This document shows positions 22,305 to 36,100 of a stretch of DNA of 64,000 nucleotides, in pieces. The stretch spans positions 38,109 through 102,108 of the forward strand of contig VMRT01000005.1 of the NCBI GenBank assembly GCA_007713455.1, in the 5' to 3' direction. The stretch is from Pseudomonas sp. (lineage in GTDB: Bacteria > Pseudomonadota > Gammaproteobacteria > Pseudomonadales > Pseudomonadaceae). Below the pieces are notes generated by a model. The model had not been told where the DNA came from. It made no database searches and was given only the letters and a program-made list of their open reading frames with translations. Position 1 is the first letter of the stretch. Each line of letters opens with the position of its first letter. The position numbers and the translations under genes are program-made.

Positions 22305-24482
22305 TCAGGGTTCCACTACTTGCACTACGGGAATCAGCGACGGGTCGGCCGGTGCCTTCTTGCCGCGCTTGGCGCGCTTGTTCTTCAGGATCAGCGGCGG
22401 GCACTTGTTTTCGTTGTGATAAGTCATCTGGCAGTCCAGGCAGTAATGGCACTCGTTGTGGTTGATGTGCCCATCCGGATGGATGGCCTGGATCTCGCAT
22501 TCCTTGGCGCACAGCTGGCAGGGGCTGCCGCATTCCGGGCGCCGCTTGAGCCAGTCGAACAGGCGGACCTTGCTGCTGATCGACAGCGCCGCACCCAGCG
22601 GGCAGACGTAGCGGCAGTACACCTTGCGGGTGAAGATGTTGATCACCAGCAGGAACACCGCGTAGGCGACGAACCACCACTGACGGTCGAACTTGAGGGT
22701 GATGGCGGTCTTGAACGGCTCAACCTCGGCGGCCTTCTCGGCCATCATCATCGACTCGAGCGAGAGCCCGAACAGCACCAGCAGGACGATGTACTTGATC
22801 GCCCAGAGCCGCTCGTGCACCGCGAAGGGCAGCTCGTACTGCGGAACCTTCAGCTTGCGTGCCGCCTCGTTGATCAGCTCCTGCAGCGCACCGAACGGGC
22901 ACAGCCAGCCGCAGAACACGCCACGGCCCCAGAGCAGAATGCTGGCGGCGGTGAAGGTCCAGATGATGAAGATCACCGGATCGGAGAGGAACAGCTCCCA
23001 GCGGAAGTCCTGGAACAGCGCATGGGTGAAGGTCAGCACGTTGACCACCGACAGCTGACCGAGGGCGTACCAGCCGATGAACACCACGGTGAACACCAGG
23101 TAGCCACGGCGCAGCCAGTGCAGGAACTCCGGCCGCTGGGTGAACTTGTCCTGCAGGAACAGGATGACCGTCAGCAGGCCCAGCGCCGCGAGGATCACGC
23201 CGATCTGGAACGACTTCTGGTACCAGATGTTGACCCACACCGGGCGGTTGGCTTCCTCGATGGCGGCCAGCTCCTCGGCGGTAGGCTGTGGGCGTTCGAT
23301 GTACTGCTCGGGCATCTGATACGGCAGTTCGAAGCTGGTGAACATGCCGCTGACCGGGCCGATCTGGCGGCGCACCAGCAGCTCCAGCGTCCAGGGCGAA
23401 CCTGGATCGAACGCGGCGTGCTCACGGACGATGAACACCGCCATCTCGCTGAAATCCGGAATGCCGTCGGCATACACGTCGTCCAGGCGCTGGAAGTCCA
23501 TGTCGCGGAAGCTGATGACGTTGCCGAACTGGCGCAGCTGCACCCGATCGAAGATGCCGCCGCGCACATAGCCCGAGCCTTTGAACGAGTATTCGCCGCT
23601 GCCCATCACCGCGACGGCGTGCTCGCCTGGCTTGAGCTCGTCCATCAGGGTGCGGTAGTGCGCGTCGCCGAGCAGCGCGCGGCCGATGGTCGGCGGATTC
23701 AGATGGGTGGCGTAGAGGTCGATGAAGGTGTCCTATACCTCATCGGCCGTGGCCTCGTCAATGCCTTCGCCCTCGGTGCCCTTGAACGCCTCGTCGATGT
23801 CGCCCTTGGTCAGGTGCAGGCGGCGGATCGCGCCGTTGCCGGTCAGCTCGCTCCAGGTAGCCTCTTCGTAGTAATCCTCGCGGACGGTCGCCGGCTTCTG
23901 CGCGATGCCGGCGTTGTCTTCCACCAGCCCCAGCGACACCGCGACATCGTGGGCGGCGCGCATGACGATCTCGTTGACCACCATCACCGTGACGGTGGCA
24001 CCGGTGACGGCATCGATGGTGACCGCATTCTCGTCCCGGGAGCGACCGACCACGACGCGCTGATCGACTCGGATGCCCTGGTACTTGGCGTTGAATGCGT
24101 GCAGTTCTTCTTCGGGAATGCCGATCAGCAGGATCGGCTCATGGTGCTCAAGCACATAGGCATCGACGATCACACCCTGCGGATCGAGCAGCACCTGCAT
24201 GTTGATGGGTTTGCCGGAATAAGCAGGAATGTCCACCACATTGATGGACTGAAAGGCGTAGCCGAGTACCTCGTCACCCTTGGTGATCGTGCGGACCTGA
24301 TAGTCGCCCTCGGCTGCCGAGAGACTGGCACCGGGGAAGAACTTGTCGAGGCGCTGCTGCTCGGCTGCATATTCTTTGGCCTGCAGCGACGATGCGCAGA
24401 CGCTCAGGATCAGCAGAATGAAAAAGCCCTTGACCCAGGTACTGAACGTACCGGCCAGCGACCAGATTTCACGGGAAGCCAT
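22305..24482 (-). pseudogene. nosR: nosR interrupted by an in-frame TAG
   Basis: NosR is a membrane flavo-iron-sulfur protein required for nosZ expression and for electron supply to NosZ. The full frame is 725 codons, close to the usual length, but codon 250 (23733-23735) is TAG. The 249-codon 5' part (to 23733) has the signal anchor and FMN domain, including the flavin-linked Thr in DAVTGATV. The frame resumes at once as DTFIDLYATHLNPPTIGRAL, and from Met 23645 carries the transmembrane part, both CxxxCP motifs (CGWLCP, CRYVCP) and two [4Fe-4S] cysteine sets. Only one base need differ from a sense codon. A real mutation, readthrough, split translation or a sequencing error are all possible. 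Confidence 0.88.
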
Positions 24483-24544
24483 CGAATTACCTGCTTGTAC
24501 GGTTGGCGTAAGCGGATGGTAGGTGAGCGTCTACATCCCTCCCC

Positions 24545-24558
24545 TTGATTGCAATCAA
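24545..24558 (-). promoter_or_regulatory. Perfect FNR/DNR box for nosR
   Basis: TTGATTGCAATCAA is a perfect palindromic match to the FNR/DNR consensus. A TACCAT (-10-like, 24516-24521 on the complementary strand) is centred 33 bases from the box centre, as at nirS, and the nosR ATG follows about 60 bases after the box. This would give oxygen- and NO-responsive control of the nos genes. Confidence 0.92.
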
Positions 24559-24743
24559 GGACTCCCCCGGCGACTGTTTTCGTTGTCCCATGTCAAAGAA
24601 CACCATGACCGTGAACAAAGACGTTGTTATGACTAGCCTAGGCCAGTAGGAGAGAGACGCAAGCTAGCGCACCAGGACGGAGCATACACGAGAAGGGAGA
24701 TAGGCCGCGCGCAGTGGCGTCGCGCGGCCAGCAGCAGTCACGA

Positions 24744-25994
24744 TCAGTGACGACCAGGCGGGGTGAGATAAGCCGCCGTGGCACCGCGGCTGGCTTCACT
24801 GGCCTTGATTTCCATCTTCGCAATGCTGCGCAGATGCACCTGATCCGGGCCGTCGGCAAAGCGCAGGGCGCGGCCACCGGTCCACATGTCGGCCAGCGGC
24901 GTGTCCGGCGTCAGGCCCATGGCGCCGTAGACCTGGATCGCGCGGTCGACCACGTTGATGTGCATGCGCGGCACCAGCGCCTTGATCATCGAGATTTCCT
25001 TGCGCGCCGCCTTGGCGCCGACCTCGTCGATCATCCAGGCAGTCTTGAGCACCAGCAGTCGCGCCTGCTCGATCTCGATACGCGACTCGGCGATCCAGTC
25101 GGCGACATTGGAATACTGCTGCAGGTACTTGCCGAACGCCTTGCGCTCCTGGCAGCGCTCGACCATCAGTTCCAGCGCCAGCTCGGCCATGCCGATCGAG
25201 CGCATGCAGTGGTGAATGCGCCCTGGCCCCAGGCGCGCCTGCGCCATCATGAAGCCGTCGCCCTCCCTGCCCAACAGGTTGCTCGCCGGCACCCGCACAT
25301 TGCGCAGCAGGAGTTCGCTGTGACCTTCCGGGGCGATGTGGTTCATCACCGGGATGTTACGCACCAGCTCGACACCGGGTGTGTCGAACGGCACCAGGAT
25401 CATGCTCTGCTGCTGATGGGTCTCGGCGTTCGGGTCGGTCTTGCCCATCACGATCAGGAGCTTGCAGTTGGGATGCGAGGCATTGGTGATGAACCACTTG
25501 CGACCGTTGATCACGTAGTCGTCGCCGTCGCGACGGATCAGCGTCTGGATGTTGGTAGCGTCGGAAGACGGCACGTCCGGTTCGGTCATGGCGAAGGCCG
25601 AGCGGATCTCGCCTTCGAGCAACGGCGTGAGCCAGCGCTGACGCTGTTCGGGGGTAGCGAACATGTGCAGCAGCTCCATGTTGCCGGTGTCCGGTGCGTT
25701 GCAGTTGAACACTTCCGAAGCCCAGTGCACGCGCCCCATGATTTCCGCCAGCGGCGCGTACTCAAGATTGCTCAGGCCCATGCCCGGCTCGTCTTCGCCG
25801 AGCGACGGCAGGAACAGATTCCACAGCCCTTCCGAACGGGCCAGCGCCTTGAGGTCGTCCATGAACGACACCGGGTACTGCCCGGCCGCCACCTCCGCGT
25901 GCCAGGCACCGATGCGCGGCACGATGTGCTGGTCCATGAAGGCGCGCAGCTGCTGGCGCAGCGCCTCGACGCGTGGGCTGTAGGCGAAATCCAT
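24744..25994 (-). CDS. Acyl-CoA dehydrogenase family protein
   Basis: Cytoplasmic FAD enzyme of 416 aa that introduces a 2,3-double bond into an acyl-CoA. Family motifs are present: AFAMTEPDVPSSDATNIQT (flavin contact), INGRKWFITNA, and IQVYGAMGLTPDTPLADMW near the end. The layout resembles the FadE-like/ACAD10-11 group; the exact acyl chain is not clear. ATG 25994 gives MDFAYSPRVEAL, a usual start. It stands alone on the leftward strand and has no visible link with denitrification. Confidence 0.9.
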   Translation of the reverse strand: MDFAYSPRVEALRQQLRAFMDQHIVPRIGAWHAEVAAGQYPVSFMDDLKALARSEGLWNLFLPSLGEDEPGMGLSNLEYAPLAEIMGRVHWASEVFNCNAPDTGNMELLHMFATPEQRQRWLTPLLEGEIRSAFAMTEPDVPSSDATNIQTLIRRDGDDYVINGRKWFITNASHPNCKLLIVMGKTDPNAETHQQQSMILVPFDTPGVELVRNIPVMNHIAPEGHSELLLRNVRVPASNLLGREGDGFMMAQARLGPGRIHHCMRSIGMAELALELMVERCQERKAFGKYLQQYSNVADWIAESRIEIEQARLLVLKTAWMIDEVGAKAARKEISMIKALVPRMHINVVDRAIQVYGAMGLTPDTPLADMWTGGRALRFADGPDQVHLRSIAKMEIKASEASRGATAAYLTPPGRH

Positions 25995-26161
25995 GGCTAA
26001 CCTCTGCTGATCGGGAAACGATGCAGCCACCTTAGCCCCCGCCGCTGCTAAAGCAACGAGGCTGCGGCGACTGAATCAGGCCCGATAAGCACGGAGCGAA
26101 GCGCCAGCCGAATTGACCCTGATCATGACTGCGACTGGCAAAACTGGTATGCAGCGCAACC

Positions 26162-26602
26162 TCACCAGTGCAGGTAGAACATGCCCTTGGCGAGCAGCAC
26201 GATACCGATCATCTGCAGCAGGATCGCCCAGTGGATGGCACGGTAGCGCGCCGGCGTCATATGCCCCTTGCGCAGCAGGATCGCCACCAGGCCGAAGGTG
26301 AAGAACACGCCGATCGCCAGCAGAATCTTCAGCGCCAGCAAGGTGGCGAAGCTGCTGGCAAACGGATCGGCCAGCGCCTCGCGGTGATACCAGCCCAGGC
26401 CGATGCCGGCACCGTAGACGAACAGCACCACCCAGTGCAGTACCACCCGCGAACGCGCCCCGACCGCACGCTCCACCAGCGGCATGACTTGCTCGCCGAC
26501 CTGCTGGCGGATGCGGCCGAGGATCATCACCTCGAAGAACAGCGTGCCGATGAAGAAGATCGCGGCCAGCAGATGCACCACGTGCAGAACGGAATAACTC
26601 AT
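26162..26602 (-). CDS. CopD-like/DUF integral membrane protein
   Basis: 146-aa protein with four hydrophobic helices: HVVHLLAAIFFIGTLFFEVM, VVLHWVVLFVYGAGIGLGW, LLALKILLAIGVFFTFGLV and AIHWAILLQMIGIVLLA. Histidines at the helix ends (HVVHLL, VLHW, AIHW) resemble the CopD/putative cytochrome b-like family of small membrane proteins. No motif fixes its function. It follows a short protein on the same strand and could bind heme or copper. Confidence 0.75.
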   Translation of the reverse strand: MSYSVLHVVHLLAAIFFIGTLFFEVMILGRIRQQVGEQVMPLVERAVGARSRVVLHWVVLFVYGAGIGLGWYHREALADPFASSFATLLALKILLAIGVFFTFGLVAILLRKGHMTPARYRAIHWAILLQMIGIVLLAKGMFYLHW

Positions 26603-26672
26603 CAGCGCCTCCTCGGTGTCAGTCAGCCCCGATCATCCCCCAACAACCCGCCGCGGGACTACCTGCCCGCCG

Positions 26673-27026
26673 TCATTTCGCCGCCGCGGTGATCCGCGCG
26701 CCGTCCCGTTCGATGTGCTGCCCCTGCAGGAAGCGGTCATCAGATGTACGAATGTGAGCAACGCTGCCATCTTCGCGCTTGACCACATACAGCGTCTGCT
26801 CGAGCCCGGCAGCCTGCTGCGCGCCCTGCCCCATCAGGTAGCCGATGCCGCCACCGACCAGCGCCCCGACCGGGCCACCCGCCGCAGCTCCGAGCATGAA
26901 GCCACTGAGCCCACCGAAACCACCGCCGACCGCGCGGTCCTCATGCACTTCCAGAACCTCGTCTGCGCTGGCCAGACCGCTTGCCAGAATCGCTGCTGCT
27001 GCCATCAGAACCATTGCCTTTTTCAT
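26673..27026 (-). CDS. Glycine-zipper envelope protein
   Basis: Exported protein of 117 aa: signal peptide about 1-21 (ends LASA), then a glycine-zipper region (GGGFGGLSGFMLGAAAGGPV, GALVGGGIGYLMG) of the outer-membrane 17-kDa antigen/SlyB type, and a short polar tail. No lipobox is visible. Such proteins are small envelope components of unknown detailed role. It stands 70 bases before the CopD-like gene. Confidence 0.78.
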   Translation of the reverse strand: MKKAMVLMAAAAILASGLASADEVLEVHEDRAVGGGFGGLSGFMLGAAAGGPVGALVGGGIGYLMGQGAQQAAGLEQTLYVVKREDGSVAHIRTSDDRFLQGQHIERDGARITAAAK

Positions 27027-27234
27027 GTCACGCTCCTATCGAGTAATGAGTTGCACCCATTCTCTTCTTCACGAAGCGTGCCCAATATTTAATCCAATAA
27101 AATCAGATAGATAACAAATTAAGGGTAGATATGACCAGCAAGTTATAAGTCATAAAAACCATTCACAGAGTATTTTTAACCCTGGCTCGACAGTATCTTT
27201 TACCTAGACTCAGAGGCAGGCTCCGGAGGTACTG

Positions 27235-28979
<1,745 letters not shown>

Positions 28980-29975
28980 TCAGCGACGATTGACGGTCAG
29001 CGCCGCGCGCAGGATGTCACTGCCGATCTGCGCCTCGAACGACTTCCACACCGGCTGCATCTTCGCCCGCCAGGCCTGGCGCTGCTCTGGCGTCAGGGTG
29101 ACCAGCGTGGCGCCGCCACTGGCGAGCAGCTGTTCGCGTTCACGCGCGTTGATCGAGGCTGCCTCGGCGTTCACCGTCTGGGTGACCTCGAGCAGGATGC
29201 CGTCCAGCTCCGAGCGCACCGCAAAGGGAATGCTGGTCCAGAACCTGGAGTTGGTCACCAGCATGTAGTTGAGCACGCCATGGTTGGTTTCGGTGACATA
29301 GCTCTGTTGGCTGCTGGCGCTCTGTCCGCGGATGTTCGACCAGGGCCCCTCGGTGCCCTGCACGGTGCCACTCTGCATCGCCTTGGACACCTCGGAGAAC
29401 GGCAGGCGCACGGCTTTGGCATCCACCGCGGCGAACTGTGCCTCGAGCACCGGCGACGGCTGGATACGGAACGCCAGACCCGCCGCATCGGCCGGATTGC
29501 GCAGCGGCTGATTGGCCGACAGCTGCTTGAGACCGTTATTCCAGTAGGCCAGCCCGTAGATGCCCCGATCGGCCATCGAGCGCAGCAGCTCGCGGCTGGT
29601 TTCGCGTTTCTGGAAACGCGCGACGGCCGCCTCGTCGTCGAACAGGAACGGCAGGTCGAACACTTCCAGCTTCGGCGAATACTCGATGAACTTGGACAGC
29701 GAGGGCGCCAGCATCTGCACCTTGTTGTCCAGCAGTGCCTGCATCTCGTCGGCGTCGCCGACCAGCGTCGAATTCGGGTACACCTCGACCTCGACCTGGC
29801 CGGCCAGGCGCTCGCGCACCAGCTTCTGGAACAGCAGCGCGCCCTTGCCCTTCGGCGTGTCGTCGCCGACCACGTGGGCGAACTTGATGACAATGGGTTC
29901 CGCGGCTTGCGTGATGACTGGCGACAGCAGCAGGAACAGCGCCGCACAGGGCGCAACAACCAGAGACTTGAACAA
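28980..29975 (-). CDS. TRAP-type solute-binding protein DctP, copy 2
   Basis: Second tandem DctP-like periplasmic binding protein, also 331 aa, with a signal peptide ending TQAA. It shares long stretches with copy 1: [53 protein letters not shown] and [14 protein letters not shown]. It lacks a neighbouring permease as well. Differences are concentrated in surface segments (for example EYSPKLEVFD versus [10 protein letters not shown]). The pair may feed a TRAP permease elsewhere or act as sensors. Confidence 0.92.
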   Translation of the reverse strand: MFKSLVVAPCAALFLLLSPVITQAAEPIVIKFAHVVGDDTPKGKGALLFQKLVRERLAGQVEVEVYPNSTLVGDADEMQALLDNKVQMLAPSLSKFIEYSPKLEVFDLPFLFDDEAAVARFQKRETSRELLRSMADRGIYGLAYWNNGLKQLSANQPLRNPADAAGLAFRIQPSPVLEAQFAAVDAKAVRLPFSEVSKAMQSGTVQGTEGPWSNIRGQSASSQQSYVTETNHGVLNYMLVTNSRFWTSIPFAVRSELDGILLEVTQTVNAEAASINAREREQLLASGGATLVTLTPEQRQAWRAKMQPVWKSFEAQIGSDILRAALTVNRR

Positions 29976-30331
29976 CTTTTACCCCCACGGGAAATAAGCT
30001 CGGCACGGCGCCTCGTGAGCTCCGTTCGAGTGGTTTTGCGATTGGATGTGGTTCAGCCCACGCCTGGTAGGGCGTTGCCGAGATGTGTAGCGCGGGATCA
30101 GCGCACGGCGAACGAATTCGCAGGCTGATCTTTATTGGAATGGCGGTGACCGTTCAGTATCGGTTGGATATGCCCGGTCATCGAGCCGCGAAGTGTTGGC
30201 CATCAGCGGCTCTGGCACAAGGCTCGAAGCTCCGACCAGCTCTCAAAACCGAACATTGCATCGTTCAACCTCGGCGAACTTTATCGCCGCCGCCGGCTTC
30301 TACTGGCAACGCCCCGCCACCGGCCAATGCA
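29976..30331. repeat. Upstream region of TRAP gene 2, related to that of TRAP gene 1
   Basis: 356-base gap holding the second copy of the conserved blocks (GGCGCCTCGTGAGC followed by TCCGTTCGAGT; CTTTATTGGAATG; GACCAGCTCTCAAAAC). It also must carry the promoter of the rightward flavoprotein gene that follows. No FNR/DNR box or clear sigma-54 promoter was found. Confidence 0.68.
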
Positions 30332-31279
30332 ATGACGCCCGCACAAACCGACCCGCAACCCATCGTGATCGACTGCCTGATCGTCGGCGGCGGCCCCGCG
30401 GGCCTCACCGCGGCACTGTACCTGGCGCGCTTCCGACGCAGCTGCATGGTGGTGGACGCCGGCTCGAGCCGGGCTTCGTGGATTCCGCGCTCGCGCAACT
30501 ACCCGGGCTTTCCACCGGGCATCAACGGCAACGACCTGCTGGCAAGGCTGCGCGAACAGGCCAGCGGCTATGGCGCCCGCCTCGAACAGGGCCACGTCGA
30601 GCACATCGAGTCCCACGCCGAAGGCTTCAGCGTGCGCTACGGCGATCGACTGTGCATAACGCGGCGGATCATTCTCGCCACTGGCATCGAGGACACGCTG
30701 CCGGACATGCCCGGCGTCGAAAAGGCCATCGACGAAGGCAAGGTGCGGCTGTGCGCGATCTGCGACGGCTACGAGGTCGATGGCGACAACGTCGCGGTCT
30801 ACGGCGAGGCGGAAAGCGCCATCACCCACGCGGTGTTCCTGCGCACCTTCACCGACCGGGTCACCGTGATCGTGCATGGCGAGCAGGATGCCTGCGATCA
30901 GGCCATTGCCCTGGCCGAGCACTACGCCATCCGGCTGATCGGCGACCGCGTCGAGTCCCTGCACCCCTGCGAGACCGGCATCGAACTGCTGACCTGTCGC
31001 GGCGAGCGGCACCACTTCGACATCATCTACCCCAGTCTCGGCGCGCGCTTTCGCTCCGAACTCGCCGTGCAGCTCGGCCTCGACTGCGACGAGTGCGGCG
31101 GCGTCAATGTGGACGAACATCGGCAGACTTCGCTACGAGGCCTCTATGCGATCGGTGACGTGACCATGGGCCTGAAGCAGATCAGCGTCGCCATCGGCCA
31201 GGCCGCGCAGGCCGCGACCGCCGTGCACAACAGCCTGGAAGCCAACCCCTGGGGTGGCTCGGTGGCTACCCGCACCTAG
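30332..31279 (+). CDS. Thioredoxin-reductase-like flavoprotein
   Basis: 315-aa pyridine-nucleotide/disulfide oxidoreductase. The FAD motif is [14 protein letters not shown] from residue 17, and the redox pair is in [11 protein letters not shown]. The second FAD motif is LYAIGDV, leading to [13 protein letters not shown]. The NADPH-binding stretch [11 protein letters not shown] departs from the usual GGGxSA of true thioredoxin reductases, so it may use another cofactor or partner. The ATG is inside an open frame with no clearer start; there is no thioredoxin next to it. It is divergent from the TRAP pair. Confidence 0.85.
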   Translation: MTPAQTDPQPIVIDCLIVGGGPAGLTAALYLARFRRSCMVVDAGSSRASWIPRSRNYPGFPPGINGNDLLARLREQASGYGARLEQGHVEHIESHAEGFSVRYGDRLCITRRIILATGIEDTLPDMPGVEKAIDEGKVRLCAICDGYEVDGDNVAVYGEAESAITHAVFLRTFTDRVTVIVHGEQDACDQAIALAEHYAIRLIGDRVESLHPCETGIELLTCRGERHHFDIIYPSLGARFRSELAVQLGLDCDECGGVNVDEHRQTSLRGLYAIGDVTMGLKQISVAIGQAAQAATAVHNSLEANPWGGSVATRT

Positions 31280-31551
31280 AGCAGTTCGCGCAGAAGCCTC
31301 CTCCCGGTGAATCGCGCCGCGGCCGAACCCGGGCAACATCCATGCGCCACCGAAGGTCCAGTGGCCTGTGCGGTGAGTTGGTTGAGGCAAGTTCGGATGA
31401 ACATGGCTCCAAGACAGGGCGCTGCGACGAGTCATAGCGGGCTATGGTAAGGAGCAGCAACGCAGTATCGGGGCCATGGGCGCCGAAATTGACCAACTGA
31501 ACTTACCAAACAGGCCACTAGACTTAGACAAGCCTCGCAGCGGAGCACCTC

Positions 31552-32928
<1,377 letters not shown>

Positions 32929-32964
32929 ACGTCAGCCGGCCACAAAAAATGCTAAAGCTCCAGA

Positions 32965-32996
32965 GTGCGGCCTGCAGGCCTAGGGCCTGCCCGCAC
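32965..32996 (+). terminator. Hairpin after sdaA
   Basis: GTGCGG/CCGCAC and an inner GCAGGCC/GGCCTGC pair form a 13-base stem with a 3-base bulge and a 3-base loop, 36 bases after sdaA. There is no T-run. Confidence 0.55.
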
Positions 32997-33158
32997 AGTC
33001 AGAACGTGGGCACTCTCCCCATGGCGCATTATTTTTCACTACTGCACGTCCCAGGCCCCTCGCAAGTTAGGAAGCACCCGCAGCCGCCACCGTTTGAAAC
33101 CGCCAATGCGCCTGAGGCGAGCGCCGGCTATCCAAACAGCGCCCCGGCGTTCCGGCGT

Positions 33159-33172
33159 GGCGTGATCACGCC
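33159..33172. other. 14-base perfect palindrome beside the RM gene
   Basis: GGCGTGATCACGCC is a loopless perfect palindrome, 12 bases downstream of the restriction-modification gene stop. It could be a binding site or chance. Confidence 0.4.
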
Positions 33173-33184
33173 GTGCCTGGCCGG

Positions 33185-36100
33185 CTAGCCGATAAGGCGA
33201 TAGTGCTCGTTCTCCTGGCCTACCATGCCCAGGTCCTGCATGGCACCGAGGGCGTCGAGGATCAATGGCGTGGTGGCCTTAGGCGCGGTGAAGTGTGCGA
33301 CCAGCGCGGGCAGCGTCAGCGCCTGATTGCCGAGGGTGTTGCGGATCGCGGCGATCTGCTGACGCATGCCTTTAGGCCAGGCGACTTTCTTCAGCTTGGC
33401 CAGCGGAGTCGCGTCGGACGTGTCCAGCTCGGCTTGCTCCGCCTCGGCATGCAGGGGCGCGTCAGTGGCGTTGGGGTTCTGGTAGCCAGGACGCAGCCAG
33501 AGAATTTTCCCGCGGGCTTCTTCGGCGGCGCGCTCGGCATTGAGCACCACCAGGCGGCCAAGCAGCTGCTCTTCGGCCTCGGCCTGGGCTTCGGGTTTGT
33601 CCGCCAGCGGCGTGGTTGCACCAGGAAGGCCGACCAACGTTGCGGCCAGGTCATCCCAGCCATAGGCGGCGAAAACGGCGCAGTCCAGTTCGTCATGCAG
33701 TTCGCCCAGCACGGACACCAGGCCCTGCGCGTGAACCAGCTTTTCCTTGTCGTTCAGCGCCTCTCCGGCACGCAGCTTTTCCAGCACGTTGTACATGCCG
33801 GTAATGGTCAGCGTCGGGTGTTCCGCCTGCTGGCGCTTGCGGTGGCCGTCAATACGCTCGGCCAACTGGCGAATCGTAGCCTGCTGCCCGGGCGTGGCAT
33901 CGGGGAAGGGGAAGGTCTCGAAGCAGCGCGTCTTGTTGTAGCGCGGATCGTTACCCACGCCGAGCCGGCCTCCTGCAGCAAGCGCCCAAACCACATGCGC
34001 ACGACTTGAAAGGACGCCGAGCACCGCAGCATCGTCGCTGGCCACATTGACAAGCATGTTGTCGGGAAGAACCGCCGCATCGAGGAACTGGAATATCCGG
34101 TGCTTGGTGGTTTCAACAGTGGCGATATAGCGTTCCAGGCCAGCAAGCTGCTTGCGCATTTCCTGCCGCGGCTTGCCGAACAGCCACCATTGGGCGGCAT
34201 AACCTGCGCCATCCTTGGTGTGCCCTTTCGCATCACGTTCAGGTCTTACCCGCTCGAGCAGCAATTGATACACCGCTGGAAAGCGCCCACGAACTTCATC
34301 GGCTGCCAGCCCAAACAGGTCGATCACCATTACTCCACGCGGCGACTGCGCCAGATCACGCCCATTGCGGTACTCGCGAATATGCCGCTCCAGGCCCTCG
34401 ACTTTTCCCAGGCCGAGCTGACTGGCCTCATCAGGTGTCACGATAAAGCCGGCGCCATGCAATGAGACGCCACGAGAGCTAATACCAAGGGAAGCCAGCA
34501 ACGGCTTGGCACCCGCAACATCCGACCCAATCTTCAGATCTGCGAACATCCGTCCCTGTTGCTCCTGCAACATCACTTCGATTTCATCCTGCTGCTCATC
34601 ACCGAACTCATCATTGATGAGCAACAACCGCCCCTCCTGCTCGCCTGCCGCAGCCACTGTCATGGCGATCCGCACCTGGGCGCCGTCAGCGGCATCCACC
34701 CAGGGATGATCGGGAATGGCAAAAGCCAGCGATAACGGTTCCTTCGCTTCCAGATGCGACTGCAACACGCGGCGATTGAAGGTCTGCTTGATGCTGTTGG
34801 TGGTGATAAAGCCGAAGCGCCGAGCATTGCCCGCTCGCACCGTTTCGGCCGCGATATGCCACCAGTGCATGACGAAATCCGCTGACTCCGGCACCTCCGG
34901 CCAAGTACGTCGCACGGCATCGACGTAGCCGCCACCCAAAGCGCGGCGCATGGTCGAAGCACCGATGAAAGGCGGATTCCCCACAATGTAATCGGCTTGC
35001 GGCCACTGTGCTTTGAGTGGGTTTATGTAGCGGTACTGTTCGACCCGCGCGGCTTCGTCAGGGATTGGCTCGCCGCTGACCGGGCTGGGCTTGTAGGTCA
35101 CACCGTCCCAGCGGGTCAGCGGTTTGCCGGACTCGTCGGTGATCAACTCGACGGCGTCATAGGCGATCAGCGCGTCGCGGTGCTCGATATTGTGGAAGTC
35201 ACGCAGCACCGGCTCAGGCGGGTTGACGCTGCCATAGGTACGGAAGTGCCACTGCAGGTAGCCGATCCACAGGACCATCTCGGCAATCTTCGCGGCGCGC
35301 GGGTTGATTTCCAGACCGAGAAACTGATGTGGATCGACGGTCAGCCCTTCCAGCTCGAATGAGCCGGATTTGACGATGCTGCCGAGCGTTTCCAGCACGT
35401 CGCCTTCCAGGCGCTTCATGTGCTCCAGCGTTACGTAGAGAAAGTTTCCGCTGCCGCAGGCCGGGTCAAGTACGCGGGTCTGGCACAGCTGATGATGAAA
35501 CTTGCGAATTTCGTCGACCGCATCACGGGTCTTGCCCTGCTGCTTGTAGGTCAGCGCGGCGGCCTGGACTTCCGCCCATTCGGCGCGCAACGGCTCGATG
35601 ATGGTCGGCAGCACCAGCCGCTCGACGTAGGCGCGCGGCGTGTAGTGAGCACCCAGCTTGTGCCGCTCACGCGGGTTGAGGGCGCGCTCAAGCAAGGTGC
35701 CAAAGATCGCCGGTTCGACGTAACGCCAGTCAGCCCTGGAAGCAGCGGCGAGCAATTCGACTTGCTCGGCGTTCAGCTCAATGACCTCTGCCGCGGCGAA
35801 CAGCCCGCCGTTGAAGCGCAGTACTTCAGCATCCAGCGCCGGAGCAAAACCGCCGGTGTTCATGGTCTGCCAGAGGCTGCGCAGTTGCCGGCAGAAGGAC
35901 TCCGGCTTGGCCTTGAGGGTTTCCAGCAGCTCGGTGAAGCCACGCGCGGGCAGCAAGCCCACGTCTTCGGCGAACATGGTGAACAGGCAGCGCATCAGGA
36001 AGCTGGCGACCGCCTCGGCACTATGGCCGCTGTCTTCCAGTGACTTCGCCAGCTTGGCCAGGCGGTCGGCAATGGCCCGGGTAATCTTGCCGGCGTAGCG

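Noticed and set aside
23640..23740. A frameshift or programmed recoding in nosR
   Set aside because: Both halves are in the same frame and only one codon is a stop, so no shift is needed. No sign of pyrrolysine or other stop-codon insertion systems is in the window.
20363..26000. Long rightward open frames opposite nosZ, nosR and the acyl-CoA dehydrogenase
   Set aside because: They mirror high-GC codon bias of the real leftward genes and have no ribosome sites or recognisable domains.
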